A stretch of 64,000 bases of DNA from Helichrysum umbraculigerum (lineage: Eukaryota; Streptophyta; Magnoliopsida; Asterales; Asteraceae), in assembly GCA_949592205.1 (NCBI GenBank), contig CATIUR010000001.1, positions 243,651,250-243,715,249 of the forward strand, written 5' to 3'. Positions within the stretch are counted from its first letter, which is position 1. Every line of letters starts with the position of its first letter. The notes below the pieces were generated by a model. That model was given only the letters and a program-made list of their open reading frames with translations, did not search any database and was not told where the DNA came from. The translations under genes and the position numbers were made by a program. This document shows, piece after piece, positions 12,644 to 26,191 of this stretch.

Positions 12644-13158
12644 AGGTCATGTTCACTCGCAACAAACCTCACGCCATTTGCTTCACTTTATAATTTGCAC
12701 AAATTTTTTAGATGACTAATACGGTATGAGCTAATACAGTAATACCCTTTCACTGGGATCTATATCAAGATTCTAAAAGATCAATCACAATATAATTATC
12801 CCTCATAAAAGAAATTTTATATAAGACAATATGTGTAAAATGACGATGATATTTCTTTTAAAAGACCCATCATAGTTGTACAATAAGCATTTGTACACCA
12901 TGCATAAATAATTGCACTTTATGGTGAATCTATCAAAATCACAGTAAAAATATCATTGCCCGACGTAAAAGTATACGGGGCGAGCTTTACAGGGTCGTGT
13001 TGTATCAAAATATGATAATAAGCGAGTTGTGATTGTTAACTTAATTTGATTTCGAGGTAAACTTTGTTTTTTAAATAAAGTGACCAAAGAGTTACAACAT
13101 GTTTGCCTTCGCCTTCGTTGTTTATAATAAAACTACTCCGTAGTCCGTACTAAATACA
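12644..13158. other. Intergenic, no gene; possible MITE relic near 12820-12960
   Basis: ATGATATTTC near 12848 and AAATATCAT near 12950 bracket a loosely self-complementary stretch resembling the MITE at 5170. Nothing firmer is seen. Confidence 0.35.
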
Positions 13159-13167
13159 AATAGAATA

Positions 13168-13830
13168 GAGAAAATTTCTGTAGAGGTCAGTCAACGCACC
13201 CGTTTTCACGTGATGGTCCGTGTCAGACGATTTATCATGGACAGTAGACACCATTATCGCAGGATTTTACCAGCGACCCTGCGACATGTTAGTAGCCAAT
13301 AAAACAATGTCACGTGTGTCCGATATCACGCAGTCAACGAAAATTGTCGCGGGTCAACGAGTTATGTCGCAGGTAATATTTTTAAAAGCAATATGTCGCT
13401 GTATATGTAAATATGTTGCCGTATATCAAAAAATCACGCTGGATTTTCATATGTAGCATGATATGTAGCTGTATTAGATATGTAGCATGATATGTAGCCG
13501 TATTTTCAAATGTAGCCTAATTTTATTTAATACTACATATTTGTCATTGAAAATCCAGCGTGATTTTTGTTAAATATGGCGACATATTACCTAATACAGC
13601 AACATATTGCTTTTAAAAATATTACCTGCGACATAACTCGTTGACCCGCGACAATTTTCGTTGACTGCGTGATATCGGACACACGTGGCATTGTTTTATT
13701 GGCTACTAACATGTCGCAGGGTCGCTGGTAAAATCCTGCGATAATGGTGTCTACTGTCCATGATAAATCGTCTGACACGGACCATCACATGAAAAAGGGT
13801 GCGTTGACTGACCTCTACAGAAATTTTCTC
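13168..13830. mobile_element. Mutator-like foldback element with ~282-bp arms (TSD AATAGAATA)
   Basis: The left arm 13168-13449 and right arm 13548-13830 are inverted near-copies beginning GAGAAAATTTCTGTAGAGG. A perfect 9-bp duplication, AATAGAATA, flanks the element (13159-13167 and 13831-13839). The 98-bp loop has direct repeats of ATGTAGC. Each arm has an open frame of about 60 codons, mirrored between strands; these are a by-product of the repeat and not genes. A transcript would fold into a very long hairpin. Confidence 0.85.
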
Positions 13831-14095
13831 AATAGAATATAGAAATTCTGTATTTTTGAGTATAAAATACTCTATATATTTTTGTGTGAGTCCGTGAGCA
13901 AGGGAAAGTGAGGAAACCGAGGACAACTCCATGTGATTTTAATATTCTGACACAGAAATAAAGGCGTATTTTCGAAAACTTAAATACCACGTGTACATAA
14001 AAACGTAAATGTAACTACTTGGGAGCCACCCCTGCCAGATGCCCTCTCTTATCTAGATGACAATTGTACAATAAATTACAATAATGGAGTATATA

Positions 14096-14977
14096 CATGG
14101 GGTGTAAATGAATGAGTCAATACTTTCGAGCTTGACTCGTTGAAAACTCGATTGGAGTCGAGCCCAAACGAACTTGAGTCCAAGTTTTAACATAAATTGA
14201 AGCTCGTTTGATAAATAAGCTTGAGCTATTTATATCGAGCTCGAACAAGCTCACGAGCCTAAACGAGCTTTTCATTTATGTACATCAATATTTTATATAT
14301 AATAATATATTATATTATATTATCTTAAATTATATAAAGGAAACATCTCTGTGACATCATCATATTAAATTAAAGTTCAATTGAACAATTAAGTCCCTAT
14401 ATTTTACTAAATTTTGAAAACAAAACCCCAATTTATTATTTATAATCTAAACTTAAGTAATATAAAATAATCTGCGTAATCATATAAATAATATTTATGA
14501 ATTACTATTATAATTTAAAACTTTAATTATTCGGATACTTTTTATAACCCATGTATATTTTTTTATTTTGAAATTAAAGACGTCTTATCATGTGATTACA
14601 TTTGTTATCTTCACATCCTAATTAACTAATGTTTCAATACGATTACATGTTCGACAACTTAATAATAGTTTGAGATTTAAAACTTAGATGCCCGTGTGTA
14701 TACACGGGTCTTGAGCACTAGTATAATTATATAAGAGTACTAAACTACCTATACAATACTTAACGTATTAACAGTAAATCGTACTCCTATTTATATATAT
14801 AACTAAAAATTAGACAAAAAGTAAATAAATATTGTATTAATAAAATAATAATTAAATTGATACTCCGTATTATTTTGAAATAAACGAGCCGAGCTCGAGC
14901 TTGTATAATATCAAACAAGCCGAGCTCGAGCCTAGGTTCATTCGAACTCGGCTTGACTCGACTTGTTTACACCCCTA
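14096..14977. mobile_element. hAT-type MITE (TSD AGTATATA) carrying a nested Helitron
   Basis: The perfect 8-bp duplication AGTATATA lies at 14088-14095 and 14978-14985. Termini are CATGGGGTGTAAA and, inverted, TAGGGGTGTAAA. Subterminal regions are full of CGAGCTCG-like words (GAGCTCGAGC, GCCGAGCTCGAG). It is non-coding. The central part, 14323-14721, appears to be a later Helitron insertion. Confidence 0.75.
14323..14721 (+). mobile_element. Small non-autonomous Helitron nested in the hAT MITE
   Basis: The 3' end has the hairpin CCCGTGTGTATACACGGG, then about 9 bases, then CTAG followed by host T. The proposed 5' end is TCTTAAATTATATAAAGG preceded by host A, matching the A^T insertion rule. 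The 3' terminus is convincing; the 5' end is a best guess. Confidence 0.5.
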
Positions 14978-14985
14978 AGTATATA

Positions 14986-15495
14986 TAAAATCCGTATATT
15001 ATACGGTATATTAATTAAAGTAATGAACCAAAGTATGCAAACTTGCAAAAAAGCTCACCAAGCTACACAAAAAAATGGTCATAATAGCATGTTGCAATGT
15101 TGTATGATGTGTATTGATAAAAGATGATTTTACGATGTATACATCACTCTTAACAATTAGACGGTTAATACAAGCCGGTTCGGTCTAATATCTGAAAGAC
15201 TTGATCGAGCAACCAACCAAACGGTCTTCGAATATTTCGTAAAAAACCATATCACATCATCGACTACAAAGATTCGAGTCTATTTCACTCTGAAGTTTTT
15301 CAACCTATACCATAGGCTACAAAATTGTCCATGATCATTTACATGAACAGACAAACACACGACTTAACTTATGCTTACCTTTGTAAATCTTGACCGTGAA
15401 ACTTTTGACTTTTGAGAATCAGTCGAATAATCAGTATGTGTCTGATTTTACAGCTCGGGGCAAATAAATGGCCGAGATGGGGTGGTTTGTAGATC
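14986..15495. other. Intergenic, 3' flank of the TYW gene
   Basis: No gene or repeat is recognised. The TYW 3' UTR must lie in the right part. Confidence 0.5.
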
Positions 15496-18400
15496 TTAGG
15501 ATTCTATTTGTTTGCATCTTAAGTCTACTACGAGATGACGAATATGAGGTGCATACCATTTTACTCGCTCTACATGTTCTACCGTTACATCCCAATTATA
15601 ACCTGCAAATCACCAAAAATAAAATAAAATTGAGGTTTTTCTAAACATGTTGAAATAACATGGGACCAAATGATCCACACTTTGTTCACCTTCAGATCTC
15701 GATATGTCTTTAATGGATTTTGAGACTTGCTCAGTCCACAAATTTTCTTCAGTATCCTTCACGTTGCCATGTACATGCAACATTCCACCCTTGCTCCTGC
15801 AAAAATGAATACATCAGAGAAAAAAAAAATTAGATAGAAACACAAAAGTAATGGATATGGGAAAATGATAGTCAAATTAGCTCAGGGTGGGGTGAAATTT
15901 GTTTCTGATTTTGATGTCAGTTATATTGATGGAGAAAACTTATTTACAACTGCTGAATCTTTGCTGAAAATTTGAGCAACATAATATTTAACTTGTCAAC
16001 AAGTGAAAGTACCTTAATGCCCTAACGGCAGTTGCCCAGCTATCCTCACTCGATGGCAGCAGACCAAGATTGACCCGATCAGCAACCTCCTGTACAAAAA
16101 ATAAAGTCAAATCACCAATTTTTATTATAACTGAAAGATGAAGCAAAAATTTGAAAATATTAGCAAAATATTGAAAAATTTAGAAGAAAATTTCTAAGAT
16201 TATAGCAAAAAACTGAAAATTTTGGCCGAAAATGAAAAATTTCCCATAAAAACTGTAAAGTTTCGCAGAAAAAATAAATTTTCTCATAATTTCGGATGAA
16301 ATCAATCAAGTACATGGCGAAAAGTAATATTAACCCAGATAGTAAGAAACGAAGAGAGAACAGAGATTTTAGAGAAAATTGGCATAAATTTATAAACCAA
16401 CGTATGATTAATATGTGAAAAAGTGGTTGCATAATGTTTGAAGAAGAAGAAGAAGTACTTTAGGTGCTGTGACACGATTATCTCCTTCAAGGACAACGCA
16501 ACGATCAGCCACACCATTTGCTTCAAGATTACGCCGGAGAGCCTCGATAGCATAAGGATTCCATTCACAAGTATACACCATTTTCGCATTAGCCCTGCTC
16601 AAACCACATTATCTCCAATAAAGTTATAGAAGGTACATATAGATTATAGATTATATTATATAAACTGTAACACATAGCAAGTTAGCAACATAATTTCACT
16701 CCATTTGTAATTTGAAATGAGATTACTTGTAATTTGCTGACATGGCTGAAAGGATTTTGTAACACCTTTATAACGATTTCCAAAAGTTAGATGGTTTTAG
16801 ACTTCTAGTAACAAACTTCAAATTTGAATTACTAAGTTAGAAATGAATTGAAAGTGCAAAACTATTTATTGCAATTTGTCCTAAACTAGATCGAATGTTA
16901 GCAACGTGTAAAACAAATGAGTAGAAAAGACCATACTTGACAAGGAAAGGCAAAGTGAAGTATCCAATGCCAGCAAACAAATCCACGATAACTTCGTCTT
17001 TGCAGTCAAGTTGCCCCATCCTACGCTTCTCAGAGAGATTGCCCCACGAGAACATGCACTTGGTAGCATCAAATGAATACAAAACCCCATTTTCACGATG
17101 ATCAACCCACCCATTGTCCCCAACAAGAATCTCCAACCCACTATCTCTCGTTCCATTAGACGAAATCCTGCCCTAAGAAATCAATTATTTTATTGTTATT
17201 CAGCTTATATTGAAAGCAACAGAATATGAATGTTTTAGAATCATAGAATGTTAAGCTTACTTGTCGAGCAAGGCGACTAGCACCAAGTGATTCAGCAACC
17301 ACCAGCCAAAGCTCGTTCCCTAGTGAGTCCCATACAGAGTCCTTGAAACAAGTCAAGGGAAGAACAACTATATCCCCTAATCGCTCCCATCTGAGAACAC
17401 GAGCAAAACTTAATCACAAACACCTACGCTTAACTTGTCGGGTGATTGGATATGGGTTCATAAGAATAACTTTACCTTGTGGGTAGTTGCTCCAAGAGTG
17501 ATAATGGCAAATTGTGACGATTCAACAAAGGAGCAACAGCTTCTTTCATTACTTTCAATGGAGAACTTGAAGTTTTACGAACTTTCACGACATGATCAGC
17601 ATGTGCTGTTGCACCTAACGCAACCAAAAGATCCAGGCCTCTTGTACTCGAAATACTCTTCAAATTTTCTTTCAAATTGATGTCATTTACCTCATCCACT
17701 GCTTCATTTAATCCCGGGTTCTTATTTTGGTATATTGCCACAAATTCTTTGGTGATGGGGAAACATATATAAACCCCGTTCTCTTGTGTGTATACTTTTC
17801 TCTCTACATCTAACCATCCGAACTTCTTTAATATATCCTTTGCTGGTTTCGCATGCTTTTTATCGACTTGTAGAACCCAAAGCAAAGGAACCATCTTTTT
17901 ACCATATTTACCATCAAGACTCAAATCAAAACTGCCAGTTGATCCCTTTTCATCATGGGTATTTGTTTGATCTTTGGTTTCATCACAAATTTCAGACAGA
18001 GAAAGTAAAGGAAGTAAATTTATTCTCATTGGTTCACTAAACTTGGTTCCAAATGCATAACAAGAAGCACCACCACCTACAATAACAAGATCATCACCAA
18101 CTATACTAGTAGTGCAACGAACAAAAAGGTCTTCACCAATGGAATTCAACTTGATGCGCTTCCACATACTGGACGCCACTTCAAATACCGATAATTCTTG
18201 ATAATGTTGCTTGATAGGACACCCTCCCATGACACCAATATAGTTTTTATAGATAAACATGGTGTGCGAAAACCGTGCATATGGTGTACTTCCTATCATC
18301 TTTTCTTTCTTCCATGTGCATGAATGACTTTCAAAACTGTAAAGATCTCCGAGTACTTTCACCCCGTCGTATCCTCCAAACATATATAATTGAGAACCGT

Positions 18401-20800
18401 GAGCTACCATTGTGTGGGAATGACGAGGAGACGGTTTTTGTCCTTGAACACTTACTTCTTCCCATTTTAAGTTGCAGGTGTCGAGCCTATACATTGATGA
18501 AGAGATACTTCCGTTGTGAATCCCACCGAAAACATAGATGCTTGACCCTATAATGGCAGCTGCATGCCGATGACTGTACAATAATCAATAATGAACAACA
18601 TGATAATAATAGTACTCGAAAGTTAGAAAATATGGCATATATAATAATAACATGAGAATATGCATAACCAGTTGATCACCTTTGAGGAAAATTAATCCCG
18701 CTACACTGAACCTGTTTCCATTCGTTATTTGTTGTATTAAGAACCCATACATCGTTTAGCACATTCCCAGGATCAGCTCTACCTCCAATAACAAACATAA
18801 GATCTCCTGCTAAAGAAGCTGTGTGACCCAAACGTGGGGAAGGAGGGTTTGCCAAGTCAACTAATCCGAGTTGACCTGATACTGAATCGAGAACCCATAA
18901 ATCTTTCCTCCTTGCATGCCTTCCCATTCCTCCAAAACCGCCAAAAACAAGAAGCGATTTATCCGTAGTTTCAAGTGTACAGGCTGAATGGCCCCACAGA
19001 TAAAGCTTTTCAATTGGTTCACCAGTAATTACCACTGGTACTATGGAAAGGCTAAGTTCAGGAACTCCTATAAATCCTGCCAAACCATTTAAACGTACAA
19101 GCTTTATGCCATGTTAATAGTTAACTTTTATTCACCAAAATGAACCAAAAGTGCAGGTTCATGCAAACAAATTAGCTAGCATATTTTCTTAGATTGCAAG
19201 CAGCCAGCACCTTAATTATAAACAAAATCTCAATCTACTTTAACATGCATAGGGAATATATATAATTTTGAATAGCAGATAAAGAAGTGCCAATATTTAT
19301 ACTTACACAACACTGTTGATCTTACCAAACTTATGCCTCCATCATTCTAAGATCAAACAAAGACCAACACTTTAGGGATCGTCTTCAATGATCTAGAATT
19401 TGTATTCCTCTTTCCCCATGAAGTTGAACGTTTGACCATACACTTAACTTTGTAATTAACTTTTAAAACCATATGAATGGCTATTGTTTGCACAAAACTA
19501 CACTTATACGAGTAGCAAACATGCAATAAAGACCCAGACTTTGCAAAAGTGGAACAGAGACCTAGACTTTGCAAAAACGAATATTTTCAGAAAGAAGGAT
19601 ACTAGAGTCCTGGTGTGATGTTTATTTTGCATTTACATCTGCACAAACCAGTGGTAGATGGAAAAGTTATCCATTTCTTAAGTTGATGAAAAAATTCGGC
19701 TAGTAGTTATATGCCCTTTAAGGCTTAAATTATTGGCAACATAATACACTACCTTGAACCAGAATCAATCACATACACATGTTGAAAAGACACAATTGGC
19801 ATATAGGTAATCCAAGTTCCAAATTTATCTAGAAGAGCAACATTGTAATTTCCAAAAGAAATCCCAACATGAAAATCATTTTAATCTTCATAGGTCACAC
19901 AAATTGAATGACTATAGAATCTATCAATTTAGTAAGCTTTTTTCCAATAATTTAAGTGCTATTTTATGAAAAGATATAGATAAACTCACAAACATACAGC
20001 AGAATATGAACAACAAACTCACCATTACTATTGTTATCTTTTACTTCTTTTGAAAGTTGAATATCTTCCACTCCACCATTTGTCATTATGCAATCTTTAT
20101 CACCCAAATCTTGATCCAAGATTAAGAGCTCATAATCACCGCTCCCGGAGCCATTCTCCAGCCGCATAATAAACTCACTCTTCAACAATGCATCATGAAA
20201 ACTATCAGTTCTTTTCCTATTAGCTTCCATTTTCTCATTAGCAATCGCAACAAGATAATTCAAATACTCCTTTGACACCATTATGTTATGGGTATCACCC
20301 AACGGCACTTCTAATCTAATCGAACATCGAATCGCAACAATGACTCTTTTACTATTCACATTATTAATCCCTGATTCTCTAAACCCACAAGAAATAGCTA
20401 AAGACACTAACTTTTGAGCTGAGATAACATCTCTACATTCAACAGCAATAATCAAAGGTTCAAACCTGAAAACAAGATTTTCTTGATTGTCAGACTGAGT
20501 TGACTCAGTAGTAGTAGGAAAGATGAGATTTTGAACCGAGTTAGGGTCAGCTGGTTCATGGGTAATGAAGACCCAGTTGCCACCTTTAGCTTTTTTCTTG
20601 ATAGTGGTGGTGGTGGTTGTTGGGGTTGACAGGATTGAAATCCGGCCGGAGCAAGAACTGGTGGTGAAATAAGATGGGTGAGAATTAAGGGTTTTTAAAA
20701 GTGGAATTATTGGTGTATCTATATCTCCTTTTGGGGATTTATCAGGCTCCGGTGAAACCATGGTGGCTAAAGTTGCTTTCTTTCTCTTTTCAAACTCCAT
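15496..20800 (-). CDS. TYW2/3/4: tRNA wybutosine-synthesizing protein 2/3/4 (TYW3-Kelch-TYW2 fusion), nine exons
   Basis: This enzyme makes wybutosine-type bases at G37 of tRNA-Phe in the cytosol. The exons (minus strand) are 20800-20023, 19076-18680, 18573-17476, 17390-17261, 17172-16937, 16594-16459, 16089-16013, 15796-15690 and 15602-15496. All junctions are GT-AG and in phase, giving 1021 aa, close to the Arabidopsis At4g04670 protein. Residues 1 to ~230 are the TYW3 methyltransferase-like domain (KSPKGDID, SSCSGRISI). About 285-560 are Kelch repeats (FGGFGGMGRHARRKDLW, GHTASLAGDLMFVIGGRADP, YMFGGYDGVKVLGDLYSF), as in TYW4. About 620-1021 are the TYW2 aminocarboxypropyl-transferase domain with SAM motif VDLFAGIGYF (864-873), CEWNP and DRVNLGLLPSS. 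The acceptor of exon 5 was chosen to keep the GRISSNGTRDS reading; the AG six bases downstream would read into a stop. The gene seems intact. Confidence 0.93.
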
Positions 20801-20829
20801 CTTGATTAATTTCCGGCGGCAGTTTGAAA

Positions 20830-21870
20830 CTCCGGGGAGTTTGATGGAGGAGGGGTTTTAGGGGTGAATTGGGCTTATTATATTATGGGCTTTTTAAACT
20901 ATAATTGGACTATGTTAAAGTCTTTAGTTTATTTATTTGACATAACAAGCTGTCAAGCTCATGCAAATTGGTCACATCTAATTGTCTAAACATACGTTTA
21001 AGATAATGTTACGACATATGTTACAATTACATTTCGCATTTGGTTCACGAAATTCAATAAATTATAATCAATTCTATCTTATAAAAGTGTTTGGTTTACG
21101 AATGAGTTGATATGAAAGTCATCAAATTCTTTTACTCAAAAAATTTAACATTCATTTCAATTCCAATTCCTTTGAATGAATTCCAATTATATCAAAAACA
21201 TTTCACGATTCAAACGCAACCTTAGACTTTAAAATGTATATACATCGTAAGTGTAAACAAAATTTCAAATCTAGTTTCTACAATATTGTTTAATAAGTCT
21301 CAGTGGCGAATCCAGGATTTGAAGTGACAAGTAACATGATTATCTTATTTTTTGTTAACATGTATCACAAAGAAGAAATGCAACAAAAACTGCAATTTTT
21401 ATATGAAATTTACATCCCCGGGACTAAGTCTAATGGGGTAATGATCACATATAAAAATTCGTGTAAGTATTAACAAAACATGTGTACGTCTCAGAAATAA
21501 CACTTGCATAAAAAAAAATAGTACAGGCTTAGAACAAAGTTTACATAATGGTTTATGCTAGCTTTATAAGATCCTATTCAGTATTCACTTTGACTTCAAC
21601 GCAAATAAAAAGTACCCGATCGACCCATTTCATTTCATTTGTAAATTAAAGATACTTATTCCCGTATTAATTATCTCCCGAAATTAAATATGGTTTTCAT
21701 TCTACACATACATAGTTTAAGTTACAATTAGCAAATTATACAAAATAACTATGCATTAACATAATATAGAAAAATGATTCAAGACGCAGTCTATATCCAA
21801 TGGTTGGTGATTTATACACTTCTGTATCATATACCGACACTTATGCTTTAGTGGAGTTGTACATGCATAT
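20830..21870. other. Intergenic, upstream of the TYW gene
   Basis: AT-rich DNA with no gene seen. The start of the divergent flank (20801-20880) holds the likely TYW promoter and 5' UTR. 20990-21230 contains MITE-like words (TTTGGTTCACGAA, AATTCCAATT) without clear ends. A CAGTGGCGAATCCAGG sequence at 21301 resembles an hAT-MITE end with no partner found. Confidence 0.4.
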
Positions 21871-21878
21871 AGTTTAAG

Positions 21879-22045
21879 CAGAGGCGGGGGGCGGCTAGCC
21901 GCCTCCACAAGAATTTTCAAATTACATAAAAAAGAATTTTTTTTAAGGTACTAATGACATTTTAAAATTTTCGGCCCCACTAAACTATAAAAAAAAAAAA
22001 AAAAAAATCCGCCCCCTCCACTTGAATATCTTGACTCCGCCCCTG
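21879..22045. mobile_element. hAT-type MITE, CAGRGGCGG family (TSD AGTTTAAG)
   Basis: Ends are CAGAGGCGG and, inverted, CAGGGGCGGAG. The perfect 8-bp duplication AGTTTAAG lies at 21871-21878 and 22046-22053. Length is 167 bp. It shares internal sequence (CCACAAGAATTTT, CATTTTAAAATTTTCG, CACTAAACTATAAAAAAA) with the copy at 39413-39599. Confidence 0.85.
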
Positions 22046-22155
22046 AGTTTAAGTATTACGGAGTTGTATGCTGTGTAAATGCAAAATAAATAGTTTACGA
22101 TAAATTTTTGTGTACAAATGATAAACACCTCTATTTAACGTTGGCGTAGCTTTAA

Positions 22156-22593
22156 GGGTGTGTTTGGCAACCATATTTGAGGGGTTTATGGGGGATTTTA
22201 GGAGATTGAGATTCTCATTTTAAGAAACTCAATCCTTTGTAAATTGATAATCCTTGTTTGGTATGAAACTAGAAGAAGGCTTCTTTGAAAAATAATCCCC
22301 TAAATTAGAAGCCCCTCAAACTAGTTTATTTAGAGAATCCTCATCCCTATTTATTAAATTAATACATTATCCTTTTTCAATTATTTAAAATTTTAAGTTA
22401 TAATATATGATGTCCTTTTATGTCATTTTAGATCAATAAACTCTATCTCCAACTAGTTTGTCAAACACTTATTAACAAATAAAAACTCCATCTTCAGCCC
22501 TAAACAAAAACCCTAGCTCCAGCTTCTAGATTCCATCTCCAACTCCATCTCTATCTCCATCTCCAGCTTCATCTAGTTTTGCCAAACACACCC
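22156..22593. mobile_element. Tourist/Harbinger-like MITE
   Basis: Ends GGGTGTGTTTGGCAA and, inverted, GGGTGTGTTTGGCAA are perfectly paired. The flanks are TAA and TAT, so the 3-bp duplication is decayed by one base. Length is 438 bp. Simple CTCCATCTCCAGC-type repeats occur at about 22480-22570. Confidence 0.65.
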
Positions 22594-25499
22594 TATGTCG
22601 ACAAGATGAATATTTCAATGAACTTGTCGAAACAAAACTTTACCTAAACGTCTAATATGTTCATTTTCGGTCAAGAAGCAAGTACATCTATTGTTTTAGC
22701 ATGAAAAAGATTATCGATGCGACACTACTACATCAAATCAATTCAATTAATTATTAATTATCAAAGCAGAAAAAGTCAAAAAAGAAAAATAAAAGGAATA
22801 ATTAGGTAAGTGTCTAAAATGATAATTAAGAGGCATCTTGAATGGTTGTGGTTCAAAGATACACCAGGGCACAAAGCCACAAACGATTTCATCATGAAAA
22901 TACCTTCTTTTCTTTTTTTTTATTAATATAAACGTATGTACCTAGCATCGTATTCGTATCTAGTCAAACAATACTATAAATAGGATATTAGGATCTTATT
23001 TCATTTCGTAGTAGAAGTAGACAAGGTGTATAATATACGTTCTAAATAGAGGTGGCGAAACGGCTATGCATGCTGGTTTGGATTAAACGGGCTTAAATTA
23101 AAATGTTTTAAAGTCGTGTAATTCATTTTTTCAATTGCAATTCATATGTAATAGCTAAAAAAACTATTATCACGCAGTTTTAATTTCTAGAATTAATCAA
23201 ATGTCATACATATCAAATTATAAATCATAATTGTCGAGCCTACAGGAAAAAGTAAATTCCAAATCACGATAGTGTTTATATGGTTTGGAAATAGTGAAAA
23301 AAAAAAAAATAGTAATATGGAGATAGTAAATAGGAGTAGTACAAAGGTTATGAATATAGTTAAGTTGGATTTGAAAAATAATATAAAGGTGAAAACAAAA
23401 TATGAAAAGGAAAAAAAGGACTTGTCTTCTCCCTTTTGCTCTTCTAAACTAATTTTTTTTCCTTTTATGTATAAGTGTTATATAATCGCTCATTCTAATC
23501 CATAGCATTTCTTCAAATTTCACCCATTTGATCCATTCGTTCATTTACGAATGTCCAAAACAATCCAGAATATGAAAAGAGAATACCCAAATCCGCCCAC
23601 TTTAGAGTTTCTGTGCGCAGAAATTGCCGATACTAATTCTAACAAATGATTTTACAAAATCGACGAATGCAATTTTGAGATAATTTAACTATGCTAGAAA
23701 TACATAAATAAGAACCTATACGGAGTAATAGATAACATATATATACTCTTAAGGTTTTTATTTTGAAGTTTTTATTTCATTTATAAGATACTATATTTTT
23801 GCATTGAATCACATGTGTATTAGTTAGGCATATTATATGAGAGGCATAAGGGTCTTGATTGCAATCTTTTCAATTGACTATATTCCGTATATATCTTTAT
23901 AATCATATTCCATTCCATAATTATATATTGCACATCGATAAATAAAATATAAACATACATATACAAAGTTGATACAACCAATCAAAAATAATACGAGTAA
24001 TATTATAATCATAATCATAAAATATGTTATAAGACGCACAGAATTACATCATTCGAAGGTTGGTGGTGTAGAAAAGTTTTAATATTATGGTTGAGATTGA
24101 GATTCCGATTCTTGTCAATTATTGTACTATTATATATTACTCCGTATTTATTTAAGGGAGTTTCTCTCTATACCATTTAAATCTATTTGCCATACCATTT
24201 TTTGATTAAAAAAATAGGAAAAAGTACGGAAAAGTACAGAAAAGGTACAGAAAAGTAAAGAATGTAAGAAATAATGATTTAAAAAAGTACAGAAAAAGTA
24301 CAGAAAATGAATTTAAAAATAAATAAATGGTATACAAAGTAGGAGCCTTATTTAAATTAAAATTAAAATTTTATGAGTCTGTTTTTATTAATTATCGCGT
24401 GGGTCATATGATAGTGTGTCATCGACAACGACCTTATAAATTGTGATATAACCAAATGTTATTCGTTGATCAAAATAAAAATGTTATTTCATTTTTTATT
24501 CATCGACTCGATGGTGAATGATTTTGTCTGCTACCATAACTCCAAGTTTAGTTGCGGGACCCGGTTGGTGGGACGGTGGGACCTAGTGGCAACCCATACA
24601 CCAATTCACCGGGTTTTTTTTTATGTTGTCGTACATTTCACACTTATTCGAGTTGGGTTTTTTTACATGTCGAGTCTCCTTAACTCGGATTTTTATTTCA
24701 CTCTCATTCCTTCATCCATCATGAAATAACTAAATTACTTATAAAATTTTAAGACTGGACGAGAAGTGAAATATATGACAAATAGTAGGGACGAAGAATG
24801 AAATGCATGTACTTAAAACTTTAAATATATTGTATAATACTTCGTATTTTGTTAGTATGAATAAAACAAACTATTACATGATAAATGGCGCATTAGATAT
24901 AGCTACTAGCTATGAGATCAAACTTAATTACATGGTAATCCTTCTCATATTTTTAGTATGTAGTTTGTTGTTGTTTCTCCTTTGTTGTTTTCTGTTCTTG
25001 TTCTCTTCTCTAGCTCTTGCTAGTTTTTATTAAGTTTTCTTTCGCCGTTAAAAAAAATGACATAGTTAGTTGCTACAACATACAAATTACCATGAAATAT
25101 ACAGGGCAAACTAGCAATTAAACATGCTTTTGTGGAGTAAGCATTAAATTTTTTGGTGTATTTATCATCATCGAACTCTATTATTAAGTCACTGTATATA
25201 ATGCATTAGTATGATGTTTGGATAATGTGGTGGTTACATTCGAGAACATGTTAATTATTATGCTTGGTTACAGAATAAGGAAGAAGATATTAGTGAAAGT
25301 CTTATATTACGTATAGGGAGGATGGTGACTACGAACGGTTGTAGTATCGACACCCGTGGAACTGCCCCATCGATGAGGAGACAACAACAATTGATACGTA
25401 CCCACGTGGACATTGGGCCCATTATTCTAAAGACATCAATAAACAACATCATCATTAAAAAAAAATACTAATAATATGGAGGTACGTTAACTACCTTAT
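22594..25499. other. Long AT-rich intergenic region, no supported gene
   Basis: Only short open frames occur and none has a recognisable domain. AGAGGTGGCGAAACGG near 23047 resembles a MITE terminus. 24230-24310 is a run of AAAGTACAGAAAA repeats. Otherwise nothing is seen. Confidence 0.5.
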
Positions 25500-25680
25500 C
25501 ATATTTCAATGATACGCGCTTGTCCCACCCGTAAAGAGTATAAACGTCGGGCAAATCACATGTCCGCAAATCAACCGCATATGCTGAGGTACGGATTCAA
25601 ACCTCTGACCTATAAGTTACCCATATGGAGTCTGGATATTTGTGATGACGATACCACTTGGGTGATGACCAATCCGTAAC
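25500..25680 (-). mobile_element. SINE copy, same family as 12437-12624
   Basis: On the minus strand it reads CCCAAGTGGTATCG (A-box region), ATAGGTCAGAGGTTTGAATCC (B-box region) and then GCGGTTGATTTGCGGACA. This matches the order and sequence of the plus-strand SINE at 12437. Ends are approximate and no target duplication was identified. Confidence 0.55.
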
Positions 25681-26186
25681 AACATCAACAAGAATTAAGA
25701 ATCCAACCCATTTCATCCTTTTAGCTTGCGTTCCACTATTGGCCGCCAATTTTACAGAAAATGAAGTTCAATATAATTACATCAAGTTTTAATTTAAAGG
25801 GATTAAGCAGGTTATTATTAAAATGTCATGTCCATATAATTTTGCAGGGGCATACATATGTTATAACAGTGGTGACATGTGACAACACTCAATTATGTCG
25901 ACTTAGTGTAAAATTAGTTGAAAAATTACTGGTTTTTTTAAAGTGTCACCTCTCATATTAAGGTGGCGCACCCACTGTTTAAAGAAACTTAATAAACTAC
26001 AAAGCGGATTGAGCCTTCAATTTTTTTTTGACACCGGTGATTAAATATTATGCGTCCACCACTGTAATTTTGCTTAAAGTATTAATATCGTTGGTGAATC
26101 CTTTTAACTCTACTTTTAACCTATTATTATTATACACGCAAAAATCAAAATTTTTTCTAGAGTTTAATTTAAAGGTTCCATTAAAG
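25681..26186. other. Intergenic, no gene seen
   Basis: AT-rich flank of the Athila-like insertion. Short open frames only. Confidence 0.5.
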
Positions 26187-26191
26187 TATTT

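Noticed and set aside
13220..13778. Two near-identical small proteins on opposite strands
   Set aside because: Both come from the inverted arms of the foldback element at 13168-13830; no independent evidence for coding.
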